Notes: generated by a model not told the origin, from the sequence alone. Shown: positions 15,096 through 23,686, counted from the first letter of the stretch. The stretch: 41,793 nucleotides of DNA from Acidobacteriaceae bacterium (GCA_025356095.1 JANXUR010000005.1:1-41793); one strand, 5' to 3'. Made by a program: numbers and translations.

Positions 15096-15896
15096 CTAGA
15101 AGTTGGCCATTTCCACCACGATGGCCCGCGCGGCTGCTGCCGGGTCGCTCGCTTCGGTGATGGGCCTGCCTACCACGATGTGGGTGGCTCCGGCGGCGAT
15201 GGCTTGGGCGGGAGTTACTACGCGGGATTGATCGCCGGCGGCGGTGCCGGAGGGGCGGACGCCGGGGGTGACGATGGCGAAGTCGCCAAACCCGTCAAAC
15301 CCGTCAAACCCGCCAAACCCCGTGCCGAACCTCTGCCGAATCGCTGCCGCCTCGTGTGCCGAGGCGACGATGCCGCCGCATCCGGCGCGCAGGGCCAGAC
15401 CGGCCAGCCGCAGCACTTGCGCTTCTACAGTGATCGCTCCACCGTCGTCCGCACAGTAGCCGATTTCGGCCAAGTCTTGCTGCGCCATGCTGGTCAGCAC
15501 GGTCACGGCCAGCACGGTCAGCCCGGGATAGGGTTTGGCCGCTTCGGCGGCGGCCCGCAGCATCTTGCTGCCGCCACTGGCATGGACGGTGACCATGGTC
15601 GCGCCCAGCTTGCCAGCTTCAGCAACCGCCGCGCCTACGGTGTTGGGGATGTCGTGAAATTTCAGGTCGAGGAAGACTTTGACGCCCGCCCCGCCTTCAG
15701 CAGCTGATGCGACCAGATAGCGAACCAGTTGCGGGCCTTCGGCGGTGAAGAGTTGCTTGCCGACTTTGAACATGCCAGCAGAATCGCCCGCCGCTGCCAC
15801 TAATTTCTTAGCGGCAGCGGCGGTAGAGACGTCCAAAGCGACGATCAACCGGGATTTCGCGTCTCGCGGTGTGACTGTTTGTGCTTTCAAAGTCAT
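15096..15896 (-). CDS. pyrF: Orotidine 5'-phosphate decarboxylase
   Basis: 266 residues, the last step of UMP synthesis. The active-site motif D77-x-K79-x-x-D82 (FLDLKFHDIPNT) is intact, with LDV (D22) and K44 before it and the phosphate loop TPGVRPSG near 209 and VVGRPIT near 241. Residues 191-203 contain a glycine/phenylalanine stretch (GFDGFDGFG) encoded by a 9-bp tandem repeat, just before the phosphate loop; most family members have no such insert. The start is leaderless-looking: TTGCAG, 17 bases, TAGTCT, seven bases, ATG on the minus strand. It is 27 bases downstream of the RlpA-like gene. Confidence 0.95.
   Translation of the reverse strand: MTLKAQTVTPRDAKSRLIVALDVSTAAAAKKLVAAAGDSAGMFKVGKQLFTAEGPQLVRYLVASAAEGGAGVKVFLDLKFHDIPNTVGAAVAEAGKLGATMVTVHASGGSKMLRAAAEAAKPYPGLTVLAVTVLTSMAQQDLAEIGYCADDGGAITVEAQVLRLAGLALRAGCGGIVASAHEAAAIRQRFGTGFGGFDGFDGFGDFAIVTPGVRPSGTAAGDQSRVVTPAQAIAAGATHIVVGRPITEASDPAAAARAIVVEMANF
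15282..15317. repeat. 9-bp tandem repeat within pyrF
   Basis: Four units of the form CCCGTCAAA (two exact, two with one or two changes) encode the FDG repeats. In-frame slippage would change the loop length without breaking the gene. Confidence 0.8.
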
Positions 15897-15932
15897 CTCC
15901 CTAAGACTAAGGGAGGCCGGGAGTTACTGCAA
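15897..15932 (-). promoter_or_regulatory. pyrF promoter with overlapping inverted repeat
   Basis: On the minus strand TTGCAG (15932-15927), 17 bases, TAGTCT (15909-15904), seven bases, ATG. The inverted repeat CTCCCT / AGGGAG (15897-15902 and 15910-15915) brackets the -10 box, a good place for a repressor. The -35 lies in the last codons of the upstream RlpA-like gene. Confidence 0.45.
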
Positions 15933-16460
15933 CGAGTATGACGCGGCGACCACCTTGGGCTGGCCAGCCACCACGCTGGGGTGAACCACTTCCACCTTGA
16001 CGCGCGCCATGCCACGCCCGTGAAAGCCAAGCTCTTCGGCCGCCTGATACGAAAGGTCAATGATGCGACCTTCGACCATGGGGCCCCGGTCGTTGACTCG
16101 CACTTCTACGGAGCGACCGTTCTTCAAGTTGGTGACGCGCACCCAAGTGCCAAAGGGCAAGCGGGGGTGGGCGCAGGTAAGGTCATACATATCAAACACT
16201 TCGCCGCTGGCGGTGGTTTGGCCGTCAAAATCCTTGCCATACCAAGAGGCGGGGCCGACTTCAAAATTGCGGCGCTTGTTGCTGTTGCGGCTTACCGAAA
16301 CTAAATGTGCAGAACGCTTGGTGGCGTCCTTGGAAAAAATCTGTGGTTCCTTCGGGTCCGGAGTGTTCGCCGGAACCGCTTGCGACGGCACTGGCTTGCT
16401 GCCGATCCCGCCGGTTCCAAAAAACACGGCGATCAGGGCATGGGTCAGGGTCTTTCGCAT
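15924..16460 (-). CDS. rlpA: RlpA-like double-psi beta-barrel protein
   Basis: 178 residues: hydrophobic export signal (1-20), a flexible region, and a DPBB domain (about 68-155) with ASWYGKDFDGQTTASGE, AHPRLPFGT, VRVNDRGP and RIIDLS, the RlpA fingerprint. RlpA proteins are lytic transglycosylases of naked glycan strands or septal-ring proteins; the conserved H98 and D124 are present. The SPOR domain of the classical protein is missing. The ATG has a GAGG site six bases upstream. Confidence 0.88.
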   Translation of the reverse strand: MRKTLTHALIAVFFGTGGIGSKPVPSQAVPANTPDPKEPQIFSKDATKRSAHLVSVSRNSNKRRNFEVGPASWYGKDFDGQTTASGEVFDMYDLTCAHPRLPFGTWVRVTNLKNGRSVEVRVNDRGPMVEGRIIDLSYQAAEELGFHGRGMARVKVEVVHPSVVAGQPKVVAASYSLQ

Positions 16461-16978
16461 TCAGCCTCGCTTTCGTTGCGGCACCCCCGGCAGGGCTGGG
16501 GTCTGGGATGCCCTTAAAACGACAACTCCCAATTCGCGGCGCGAGAGTTGCTGTAAAACCTCATCGCCGGACAATCAGGAGCGCTTCTGTTATTAAGACT
16601 ATGACTATGCTAGGCACCCCGGAGGGCTAAAGTCAACCCTAAGAAATGCACAGAAAAGGTGTTGTCATGTTTACTAATACATATATCGCAATGAATTTGG
16701 CGGGCAATTTTCGTAAGTGATTGATTCGATTGATGATGAATCCGACTGTTCGGTAGGGCAAGTGCACCTCAATGTTCGTAAGTACATGATAATAAACAAC
16801 ATGAATAAGTCGTGAAGTGAAGACTGTTTGTTTTCAGCGGCTTAGGGCCGCACTGCTTTATGTACTATCTATTGAATAACTATGTAGTAAACATTCAAAA
16901 ACGTCATTTACCTATGTCGTCTCCGTCGGTTACTCTCAGCGGGAGACGTTCTTCTGAGTTGTACCAACCGACAATCCA
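16461..16978. other. AT-rich intergenic region, no gene found
   Basis: The 518-base gap between two divergent genes. From about 16640 to 16920 it is strikingly AT-rich against GC-rich surroundings. TTCGTAAGT-like words occur near 16708 and 16773, and a REP-like GCGGC/GCCGC hairpin near 16838-16852. No frame longer than a few codons has a ribosome binding site. Confidence 0.6.
16925..16972 (+). promoter_or_regulatory. Structured leader before thiD
   Basis: GTCGGTT (16925-16931) pairs exactly with AACCGAC (16966-16972), and ACTC with GAGT inside it, ending six bases before the ATG. It does not contain the conserved TPP-riboswitch blocks, so I call it only a leader hairpin. No ribosome binding site is visible. 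Confidence 0.4.
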
Positions 16979-17890
16979 ATGACAGCCATGCCGGAAAGTT
17001 CGCCCCAAATTCACCCCTCCCTGAGCCGGAATTCGCGCCAAGCACCGCCGGTGGTGCTCTCCATCGCCGGGTTCGACCCGTCGTCGGGCGCGGGCGTTAC
17101 TGCGGACCTCAAGACCATCGCCGCTCACCGGTGCTATGGCGTTTCAGCCATCACCGCCCTAACTGTGCAGTCCACTCAGGGGGTCCGGCGGGTGGTTCCC
17201 GTGGAGGTGGAAACCCTCGCGGAGACGCTGGATTGCCTGTCCTTGGATTTAGCGATCGCTGCAGTTCGCGTCGGAATGCTGGGCACAGCCCGCTTAGTCA
17301 ATACTGTCGCGGATTTTATCGAGCGGCTGGATTGCCCCAATGTGGTGCTCGACCCCATTATTCGCTCCAGCTCGGGGGCGCAACTAATTGACACTGAGGG
17401 AGTTAGCGCAATTGTTGCGCGCTTGGTGCCCCTGGCGCGGGTAATCACTCCGAATGTGGACGAGGCGCTGGCGCTGCTGGGTGACCCGGCATCAGAGCCT
17501 ATCCGCTCGCTGCAGGCCATGCGGGTCGCGGTGCAGGGTCTGCATCGGTTGGGTGCGCACGGGGTCGTGGTCACAGGCGGGCATTTGGACGAGGCGATCG
17601 ACCTGTTGAGCGAGTTGCCAGCGGGGGCAACCCCCGCCGAAGGGTTCGATGGGGCATTGGCGGTCGAGAGCGTCTTTCGCGCGCCAAAGATTCTGTCGAG
17701 CGCCACCCACGGCACCGGCTGCGCCTTTGCGACCGCGATTGCCTGCCAGCTCGGGCTAGGCCGGACTCTGCCCGAAGCGGTTGCCGAAGCCAAGGAATAC
17801 GTCCGCCAAGCGATGCTTCATGCCTACCCTATGGGCAAGGGCCGCGGGCCGCTATATCATCTGTATCACTGTGATGACGTTGCGGAGTGA
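16979..17890 (+). CDS. thiD: Hydroxymethylpyrimidine (phosphate) kinase
   Basis: 303 residues of the ribokinase-like fold. The N-terminal GFDPSSGAG motif (31-39), LDPIIRSSSG, ITPNVDEA and the anion-hole/catalytic THGTGC (243-248, with the ThiD cysteine) are all present. It phosphorylates HMP and HMP-P for thiamine synthesis. The first 23 residues are extra; a second ATG at 16988 is possible. No other thiamine genes are nearby. It overlaps the next gene by 17 bases if that gene starts at 17874. Confidence 0.93.
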   Translation: MTAMPESSPQIHPSLSRNSRQAPPVVLSIAGFDPSSGAGVTADLKTIAAHRCYGVSAITALTVQSTQGVRRVVPVEVETLAETLDCLSLDLAIAAVRVGMLGTARLVNTVADFIERLDCPNVVLDPIIRSSSGAQLIDTEGVSAIVARLVPLARVITPNVDEALALLGDPASEPIRSLQAMRVAVQGLHRLGAHGVVVTGGHLDEAIDLLSELPAGATPAEGFDGALAVESVFRAPKILSSATHGTGCAFATAIACQLGLGRTLPEAVAEAKEYVRQAMLHAYPMGKGRGPLYHLYHCDDVAE

Positions 17891-19202
17891 AAGCGAAAGT
17901 CGGCCCAAGCTGCCCAGCCTACCCAAGCTACCCAGCCTGCCCAAGCTACCCAGCCTGCATGAACCGACCGGCAAGTGGTTTGGTCGCTGGCTGACTGCTG
18001 CGTTGATGATTTTGTTGGTGGCAGCGGCACCGGCACTTGCCGCCGCTGGGCATCCTACTGAAAGCGAACAGCCCCTTGGATTCAAGTCACGGCTCACCGA
18101 TCCCCACACCATCGCGGGCGAGCGGGCATTCTACAGTCTTGACTACGACCGCGCAGTCAACGAATTCAAAGCGACTGTAGATGCCCAACCGGACAATCCG
18201 TACGCGCTGAACCACCTGATTAACGCTGAGCTGTTCCGAGAGCTCTACAACATGGGTGTGCTTAACACCGGCGACTACGCTGACGATGGCTTTGTGGGCA
18301 AGCCTCACCATCCAGCGGACCCCAAGATTGTGGAGCACCTGCGCACGCTGATTGAGCACACCATGGACGTGAGCGAGAAACGGCTCAAGGCCAATGCGAA
18401 TGACGTGGAGGCGCTGTATTGCCGGGGAGTGACGCGGGGAGCGAAATCCACTTTTCTGGGGTTGGTGGAACGCAGTTGGTTTGCGGCGCTGCGCAATGCA
18501 GTGGGTGCGCGGCATGACCACGAGCGGGTGCTTGAGCTTGACCCCAAGTTCACGGATGCGCGGCTCATCATTGGCGTCCATGAATATGTGGTGGGCAGCT
18601 TGCCGTGGGCGGTAAAGGTGGCGGCGAGCGTGGTGGGCGAGCATGGGACGAGAGAAGACGGCGTGAAGGCTTTGGAAAGCGTGATGGCGGGCGGCAGTGA
18701 GGCGTCAGAAGACGCGCGGGTGATGCTGGTGCTGCTCTATCGGCGGGAGAATCGGCTGCCCGATGCGTACCACATTGTCCACGACCACCTGATGCGCTAT
18801 TACCCACACAATATGTTGATGGCGCTAGAAGAGGGTAGCCTGCTGTGGGCGATGGGAAAGCCGCAGGAAGCGGAGCCGATTTATCAGCGCATTTGGGATA
18901 GTGGCAAGCAGGGCAAGTATGGCTCGTTGCACTATGAGCTGGCGGCCATCGGGTTGGGTGACCTGCGGCGGTCGCAAAAGAATTACGCCGGGGCGGTAGA
19001 GGCCTACCGGTGGGTGGATGGCGTCGCCACCGCAGATCCTGAATTGCGGCAAAAGGCTGCGATCGGCATGGGTGAGACGCTGCACGCGCAGGGTCAGGAC
19101 GAAGCGGCGCGGCAGCAGTTCCGCCGTGCAGCAGAGCAGCCGGGCGGGTCCGAGCAGGCGTCGAAAGATGCGCGAGTACGGCTGAAGGAACTGGGCGGAT
19201 AG
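17874..19202 (+). CDS. Secreted TPR-repeat protein
   Basis: About 442 residues. A basic, Pro/Leu-rich leader of three PKLPSL repeats precedes a hydrophobic segment (FGRWLTAALMILLVAAAPAL, ending ALAAA), which looks like a signal peptide with an unusually long n-region. The rest is helical, with TPR-like motifs (YDRAVNEFKATVDAQPDNPYAL; ALEEGSLLWAMGKPQEAEPIYQRI; NYAGAVEAYRWV; AAIGMGETLHAQGQDEAARQQF). It probably serves as a periplasmic protein-protein scaffold. The start is uncertain: ATG 17874 lies inside the 3' end of thiD with no ribosome binding site, and the leader is encoded by a tandem repeat. Translational coupling to thiD is possible. Confidence 0.75.
   Translation: MTLRSESESRPKLPSLPKLPSLPKLPSLHEPTGKWFGRWLTAALMILLVAAAPALAAAGHPTESEQPLGFKSRLTDPHTIAGERAFYSLDYDRAVNEFKATVDAQPDNPYALNHLINAELFRELYNMGVLNTGDYADDGFVGKPHHPADPKIVEHLRTLIEHTMDVSEKRLKANANDVEALYCRGVTRGAKSTFLGLVERSWFAALRNAVGARHDHERVLELDPKFTDARLIIGVHEYVVGSLPWAVKVAASVVGEHGTREDGVKALESVMAGGSEASEDARVMLVLLYRRENRLPDAYHIVHDHLMRYYPHNMLMALEEGSLLWAMGKPQEAEPIYQRIWDSGKQGKYGSLHYELAAIGLGDLRRSQKNYAGAVEAYRWVDGVATADPELRQKAAIGMGETLHAQGQDEAARQQFRRAAEQPGGSEQASKDARVRLKELGG
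17907..17957. repeat. 18-bp tandem repeat just after the thiD stop
   Basis: Three near-copies of an 18-bp unit (AAGCTACCCAGCCTGCCC-type) begin 16 bases after the thiD stop codon. They encode PKLPSL repeats in the leader of the next gene. Confidence 0.85.
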
Positions 19203-19280
19203 CAAGTTCGGCGGAACTTAGGCAGCCTTGGGTTCGTACCAATCAGTGTGAGTTCGAGTGATTGCTGGAGGAGGCATCCC

Positions 19281-19643
19281 ATGTTTTGTAATGCTTGCGG
19301 TAAGACCATCTCTGAAGACGCCGTTTTCTGTACTTACTGCGGAGTTCGCGTTGGGGCTGCCGCTGCGGGTGCCGCGCCGCGCGGGCCGGGCCTGTTCTAC
19401 CGGCTAGAGCGCCCTCGCAATGGCCGGTGGATCGCTGGCGTATGCGCCGCAGTAGCGCATGGGCTGGAGATGGATGTGACGGTGGTGAGGCTCCTCTGGC
19501 TATGCCTGACGATTCTGGGCGCGGGCTTTCCCGGATTTATCGCCTACATTATTTGCTGGATTGTGATTCCGCAGCAGTCGCTGATGCTGCCGCAAAGTTA
19601 CGTAGTACAGGCAGGAGCCACAACACCGCCTGCGAACGGCTAG
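19281..19643 (+). CDS. Zinc-ribbon / PspC-domain membrane protein
   Basis: 120 residues: a zinc ribbon with C3-x2-C6 and C17-x2-C20, a short linker, then a PspC domain (about 40-98) with R-x-x-x-G-R-W-I-A-G-V-C-A-A-V-A and a hydrophobic helix ending IICWIVIP. PspC proteins sense or stabilise the inner membrane under stress; the zinc-ribbon fusion is common outside proteobacteria. The ribosome binding site GGAGGAGG at 19267-19274 fixes the start. No pspA or pspF in the window. Confidence 0.88.
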   Translation: MFCNACGKTISEDAVFCTYCGVRVGAAAAGAAPRGPGLFYRLERPRNGRWIAGVCAAVAHGLEMDVTVVRLLWLCLTILGAGFPGFIAYIICWIVIPQQSLMLPQSYVVQAGATTPPANG

Positions 19644-19752
19644 GTTTGTCGGCAGCCTTTCGGGGAATTGTTGCCCAGGGGTTGCAGTGGCGCTGGCGTG
19701 GCGCTGGGAAGTCTGCGTTTTGCTGGGTTATCCTAGCGGCTAGGCATAGGCC

Positions 19753-20583
19753 ATGACGCAACTCGCTACCTCCGATGGCAATTTGTTTTACGAAGTGCGT
19801 GGCAAGGGTGCGCCTGTGGTTTTGCTGCATCCTTTTCCTGCGCATCACGGCTTCTGGCATCCGGCGATCGCCGCCGGGCAACTTGATCACGACTATCGCC
19901 TGCTGTTGCCCGACCTGCGCGGGCATGGGCAGTCAGTCCCCGGTGGGGCCAGAGAAGGTTCTGCCAGCGCCGGTGCCGCTATCACTGTGGAGGACCACTG
20001 TGCCGACCTGATCCGCATATGTAACGAAGCGGGGGTGGAGCAGGCGATCTTCGTTGGCTGCTCGATTGGCGGGTACATCCTGTTCGAGTTTTGGCGGCGG
20101 CATCGCGAGCGGGTGCAAGCGCTGGTGCTGTGCAACACCAAAGCGCAGGCTGACGATTCCGAGGCGCAAGCCAACCGGCACCGCATTGCCGACCAAGTGA
20201 TGCAGCAGGGAACTGGCAGCTTTCTGGACAGCATGGTGCCAAAGTTGCTGGGGGCGACCACGTTGCGCAGCCGTCCGGATAAAGTGGCTGAAGCTCGCGC
20301 CATGATGGATACGATGACGGCGGCGGGATTGGCGGCAGTGCAGCGCGGCATGGCCGCTCGCGCGGATTCCGTGGAGACGCTGCGGGAGATGCGTGTGCCA
20401 ACCTTGCTCATCACCGGCGACGAAGATGTGCTGACCGGGATACCCGAAGCGCAGTCCATGTTTCGCCATCTGTCAGGCAGTCAGCTAACAGTTTTGGATC
20501 GGTCTGGGCACTATGCTCCGTTTGAGCAGCCAAAAGCGTTCGCCGACGAGATGCGGCGATTCTTGAGCGAGTGCGCCCGGTAG
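19753..20583 (+). CDS. Alpha/beta hydrolase (enol-lactonase-like)
   Basis: 276 residues of the classical fold: LHPFP oxyanion loop, DLRGHGQS, nucleophile elbow GCSIGG (S104), LLITGDEDVLT with the acidic residue near 223-225, and the catalytic histidine in RSGHYAPFE (H253). It resembles 3-oxoadipate enol-lactonases and related carboxyl-ester hydrolases, but there are no aromatic-degradation genes near it, so substrate is open. No signal peptide: cytoplasmic. Confidence 0.88.
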   Translation: MTQLATSDGNLFYEVRGKGAPVVLLHPFPAHHGFWHPAIAAGQLDHDYRLLLPDLRGHGQSVPGGAREGSASAGAAITVEDHCADLIRICNEAGVEQAIFVGCSIGGYILFEFWRRHRERVQALVLCNTKAQADDSEAQANRHRIADQVMQQGTGSFLDSMVPKLLGATTLRSRPDKVAEARAMMDTMTAAGLAAVQRGMAARADSVETLREMRVPTLLITGDEDVLTGIPEAQSMFRHLSGSQLTVLDRSGHYAPFEQPKAFADEMRRFLSECAR

Positions 20584-20671
20584 CGTGAGCGCCAGCCGTT
20601 AGTAACAGAACGTTCACAACACTTTGCTGCGAGTGGCTTTTCCCGCACCTAAAAGTTGTCTGCACGATTTT

Positions 20672-20737
20672 GGCACCACTTCGGCACCATTTCGGCACCA
20701 TTTTGGCACCATTTCGGCACGACCTCGGCATGACCTC
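20672..20737. repeat. 11-bp tandem repeat, six copies
   Basis: GGCACCATTTC and close variants start at 20672, 20683, 20694, 20705, 20716 and 20727, a strict 11-base period close to one helical turn. It lies about 90 bases past the hydrolase stop codon and 150 bases before the TonB-dependent receptor. Confidence 0.9.
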
Positions 20738-20887
20738 GCCACGGCCTGCGAATTCCTCTCTCGACCCTGCTCACCGACTGTTCACTAGATCTTGACTCGC
20801 CATTAACAATTCGGCGTTCTCGCTTTACTACGCTAGTAGGTATAGACCAGCCAGCGTTCCAGTCAATCAGCTTTATTGCAGGTACTT
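20738..20887. other. Upstream region of the second TonB-dependent receptor
   Basis: The remaining part of a 304-base gap. It holds TTGACT (20792-20797) and TATAGA (20841-20846) as isolated hexamers, but their distance does not fit a single promoter. No reading frame is supported. Confidence 0.4.
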
Positions 20888-23686
20888 ATGCAGTCCAATT
20901 TGCGAGCGAGTCTGCGGACTTTGCTCTTTGTAATCGCCGCCTGCGCATTGGTATCAGCGCAAGGCACAGGCCTAATCAGCGGCCATGTGGCAGATCCCTC
21001 GGGCGGAGTCCTGGTGGGGGCGAAGGTGGAAATCGAGCCGGGCAACCACTCGGTGGCGACCGATGCGCAGGGCGAGTTTGCGGTACGCGACCTTCAGCCG
21101 GGTTCTTATGAGGTTGCGGTTAGCTATGTTGGTTTTATCAACTACAGCGGCAAGATGGACGTGGTTGGGGGCCGGGCCGTGCGTGTAGATGCAGTAATGA
21201 AGGTCGCCTCGGCGGGCGAAGAAATACTGGTAACTGCGGAACGGCCCCATGCGGAGGCGGAGGCGATCAACCGTTCGCGCAGCTCAGAGAATATCTTGCA
21301 GGTGATTCCGGCAGAGGTGATTCGCAGCTTGCCGAATGTGAATATCGCAGATGCCTTGGGGCGATTGCCTTCTGTGACGTTGGAGCGTGACGAGGGCGAA
21401 GGCAAATATGTGCAGATTCGCGGCACTTCGCCGCGTCTGAGCAACGTAACGATCAACGGTGTGAATGTGCCCTCGCCAGAGAGCGGAGCACGCCAAATCA
21501 AGCTGGATGTGATTCCGTCAGATCTGGTGGAATCAGTAGAGATCAACAAGACGCTGTCGCCCAATCAGGATGGCGATGCGATTGGTGGGTCGGTGAACTT
21601 GCGCACCAAGGCGGCAGGCGATCAGCCGCGGCTGGCGTTTGAGGGGTTAGGCGGGTACACGCCAATCATCGGTGGTCGCTATCTGAATACCTTTAATGGC
21701 ACGGCAGGGGACCGCTTCGGCAAGCAGAAGAAGCTGGGTGTGCTGTTTGGCGGCACATATGACTATAATGGCCGCGGGATTGACGATCTGGAACCTTCAC
21801 CAACCACATTTAACGGCGTGAATACATACAACGGCACTGACCTCCGTGAATACCGCTATTACCGCGACCGTTGGGGATACGGTGGGACGGTAGATTACAA
21901 GCTCGGCGAACTTTCCAGCATTTATGTGCGCGGGTTGTATTCGCATTTTGACAATTTTGGGGATCGCTGGGTTTACAGTCCTGGCATCAACACGTTTCTT
22001 ACGCCAACGCAGGGTGACGTGGACGGCAGCGTGAGCGCGAATGTGCAGATACGCCGACCGGTGCAGGTGATAGGCAGCCTCGCCGTTGGTGGCAAACACA
22101 CCCTCGACCGCTGGTGGATGGCGTGGGATCTTTCGTTGTTACGCTCTGGGCAGACGAACGTGAGTGGCGATCCAACGGCGAAGTTCAAAGGGCCGCAAAG
22201 TGTCCCGTTTACCGTGGACACTACGGATCCGCTGGCTCCGAAGCTGACTCCCACCGATGGCATTAACCCCTACGACCCCAGCCTGTTCTCGCTGAAAAGC
22301 TATGCGGTGATTGGCGGCCACGGGGCACAATTGAATTTGCAGGCATCGTGGTCTGGTGCCCGCAATTACAGCTGGAGCGGGCATTCCGGTACCCTTGAGA
22401 TTGGTGGTAAGTTCCGCAATGGACATAAGTACAACGATGCCAGCGAGCAGGATTTCAAATCAAACGATAAGCCCACGTTGAGCCAGTTCCTCGGCACTTT
22501 TAGTAATTCAAGCTACTACGGGGGCAAATATCGTTTGCCTACGCCGCTCGCGGACTATGGCAAGATTCGCAGCTACTTCAATGCCAATCCCGGCAGCTTC
22601 ACACTGGATGTGGATAGCAGTCACTTGAATACTGATCCGAACAATTTCGACCTCACCGAGCACATTGGTGCGGCTTACATCATGAACACAGTGGATGTAG
22701 GGCGCTGGCACGTGCAAGGGGGCGTGCGCTTTGAAAGCACCGGAACTGATCTGCTGGGGTATCAGGTGCTTTCGAGCGACGGAACCTACGTTTCGACCTC
22801 GCCGCTGCGGCAAAATGCCAGTTACTTGGACGTGTTGCCAAGCGTACAGGCGCGTTACCGCCTTACTGCAGATTCCGGGCTAAGACTTTCATTCGGGCGC
22901 GGTTCGGCACGGCCCAACTTCAGCGATCTCCCTCCCACGCTGCAGGTGGATGACATCGCCAACACGATTTCAGTGGGTAATCCGAATCTGAAGGCAGAAC
23001 ATGCCTATAACTACGACATTCTTTACGAGCGTTACCTGCGGCCGTTGGGATTGATTCAGGCGGGGTACTTCTACAAGGACATCTCATCGCCTATCTATCT
23101 GGTGAATACGACGGTGACGGCGAATCAATACGGTGGGCTGTACACCGGGTTCAATCAGTCGCAACCGGTGAACGGTGGTCTGGCGCACGTGCAAGGGTTC
23201 GAGGTGGCGTATCAACCGCGCTTGTCTTTCTTGCCGGGAGGGCTGAACGGCTTGGGTATTTCAGCGAACTATAGCTATACCCAATCGCGGGCCACGCATG
23301 TTCCGGGACGCACCGACAATCCCGCGCTGGAACGGCAGGCACCCACCACTTGGAACATCAGTCCGACCTATGACAAAGGGCGGCTTTCGGTCAGGCTAGG
23401 CGTCTCCTACAACGGAGCCAACATCTTCCAGTATCAGTTTCAGGATGGTGCCGATGGCGGTTTGAAGGGCCCCAGTGGTGACATCTACCTCTACAAGCAC
23501 ACGCAAGTGGACTTGCAGGGGACCTACCGGCTAAGTCACGGATTGACGGCTGTGGTTTCAGGTTTGAATCTGAACAACGAAGTGTTCGGCTTTTATGCCG
23601 GCAACGAGCACAGCGTGTTGCAGCGTGAGTTCTACAAGCCTTCGGTGATCTTCGGCTTGCGCTGGAGCGTGTTCGGCGACCGGTAA
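20888..23686 (+). CDS. TonB-dependent outer-membrane receptor (TIGR01782-like)
   Basis: 932 residues: signal peptide (to ALVSAQ), a carboxypeptidase-regulatory-like domain (about 28-105; GHVADPSGGVLVGAKV, GSYEVAVSYVGF), a plug with NVNIADALGRLPSVTLERDEGEG, VQIRGTSPRLSNVTINGV and GGSVNLRTK, and a long barrel ending in aromatic/basic residues (LRWSVFGDR). The plug wording is that of the large receptor group first noted in Xanthomonas and Caulobacter, often tied to complex carbohydrate uptake. The ATG at 20888 has an AGG about six bases upstream; a TTG at 20876 is less likely. The ligand is unknown; a secreted phosphatase gene follows. Confidence 0.9.
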   Translation: MQSNLRASLRTLLFVIAACALVSAQGTGLISGHVADPSGGVLVGAKVEIEPGNHSVATDAQGEFAVRDLQPGSYEVAVSYVGFINYSGKMDVVGGRAVRVDAVMKVASAGEEILVTAERPHAEAEAINRSRSSENILQVIPAEVIRSLPNVNIADALGRLPSVTLERDEGEGKYVQIRGTSPRLSNVTINGVNVPSPESGARQIKLDVIPSDLVESVEINKTLSPNQDGDAIGGSVNLRTKAAGDQPRLAFEGLGGYTPIIGGRYLNTFNGTAGDRFGKQKKLGVLFGGTYDYNGRGIDDLEPSPTTFNGVNTYNGTDLREYRYYRDRWGYGGTVDYKLGELSSIYVRGLYSHFDNFGDRWVYSPGINTFLTPTQGDVDGSVSANVQIRRPVQVIGSLAVGGKHTLDRWWMAWDLSLLRSGQTNVSGDPTAKFKGPQSVPFTVDTTDPLAPKLTPTDGINPYDPSLFSLKSYAVIGGHGAQLNLQASWSGARNYSWSGHSGTLEIGGKFRNGHKYNDASEQDFKSNDKPTLSQFLGTFSNSSYYGGKYRLPTPLADYGKIRSYFNANPGSFTLDVDSSHLNTDPNNFDLTEHIGAAYIMNTVDVGRWHVQGGVRFESTGTDLLGYQVLSSDGTYVSTSPLRQNASYLDVLPSVQARYRLTADSGLRLSFGRGSARPNFSDLPPTLQVDDIANTISVGNPNLKAEHAYNYDILYERYLRPLGLIQAGYFYKDISSPIYLVNTTVTANQYGGLYTGFNQSQPVNGGLAHVQGFEVAYQPRLSFLPGGLNGLGISANYSYTQSRATHVPGRTDNPALERQAPTTWNISPTYDKGRLSVRLGVSYNGANIFQYQFQDGADGGLKGPSGDIYLYKHTQVDLQGTYRLSHGLTAVVSGLNLNNEVFGFYAGNEHSVLQREFYKPSVIFGLRWSVFGDR

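Noticed and set aside
14922-15707. 261-codon plus-strand frame over pyrF
   Set aside because: Antisense to a clear pyrF with intact catalytic motifs; product is low complexity.
16660-16978. Possible TPP riboswitch before thiD
   Set aside because: Searched by eye for the conserved TPP blocks (CTGAGA and the second-domain pyrophosphate core); not found.
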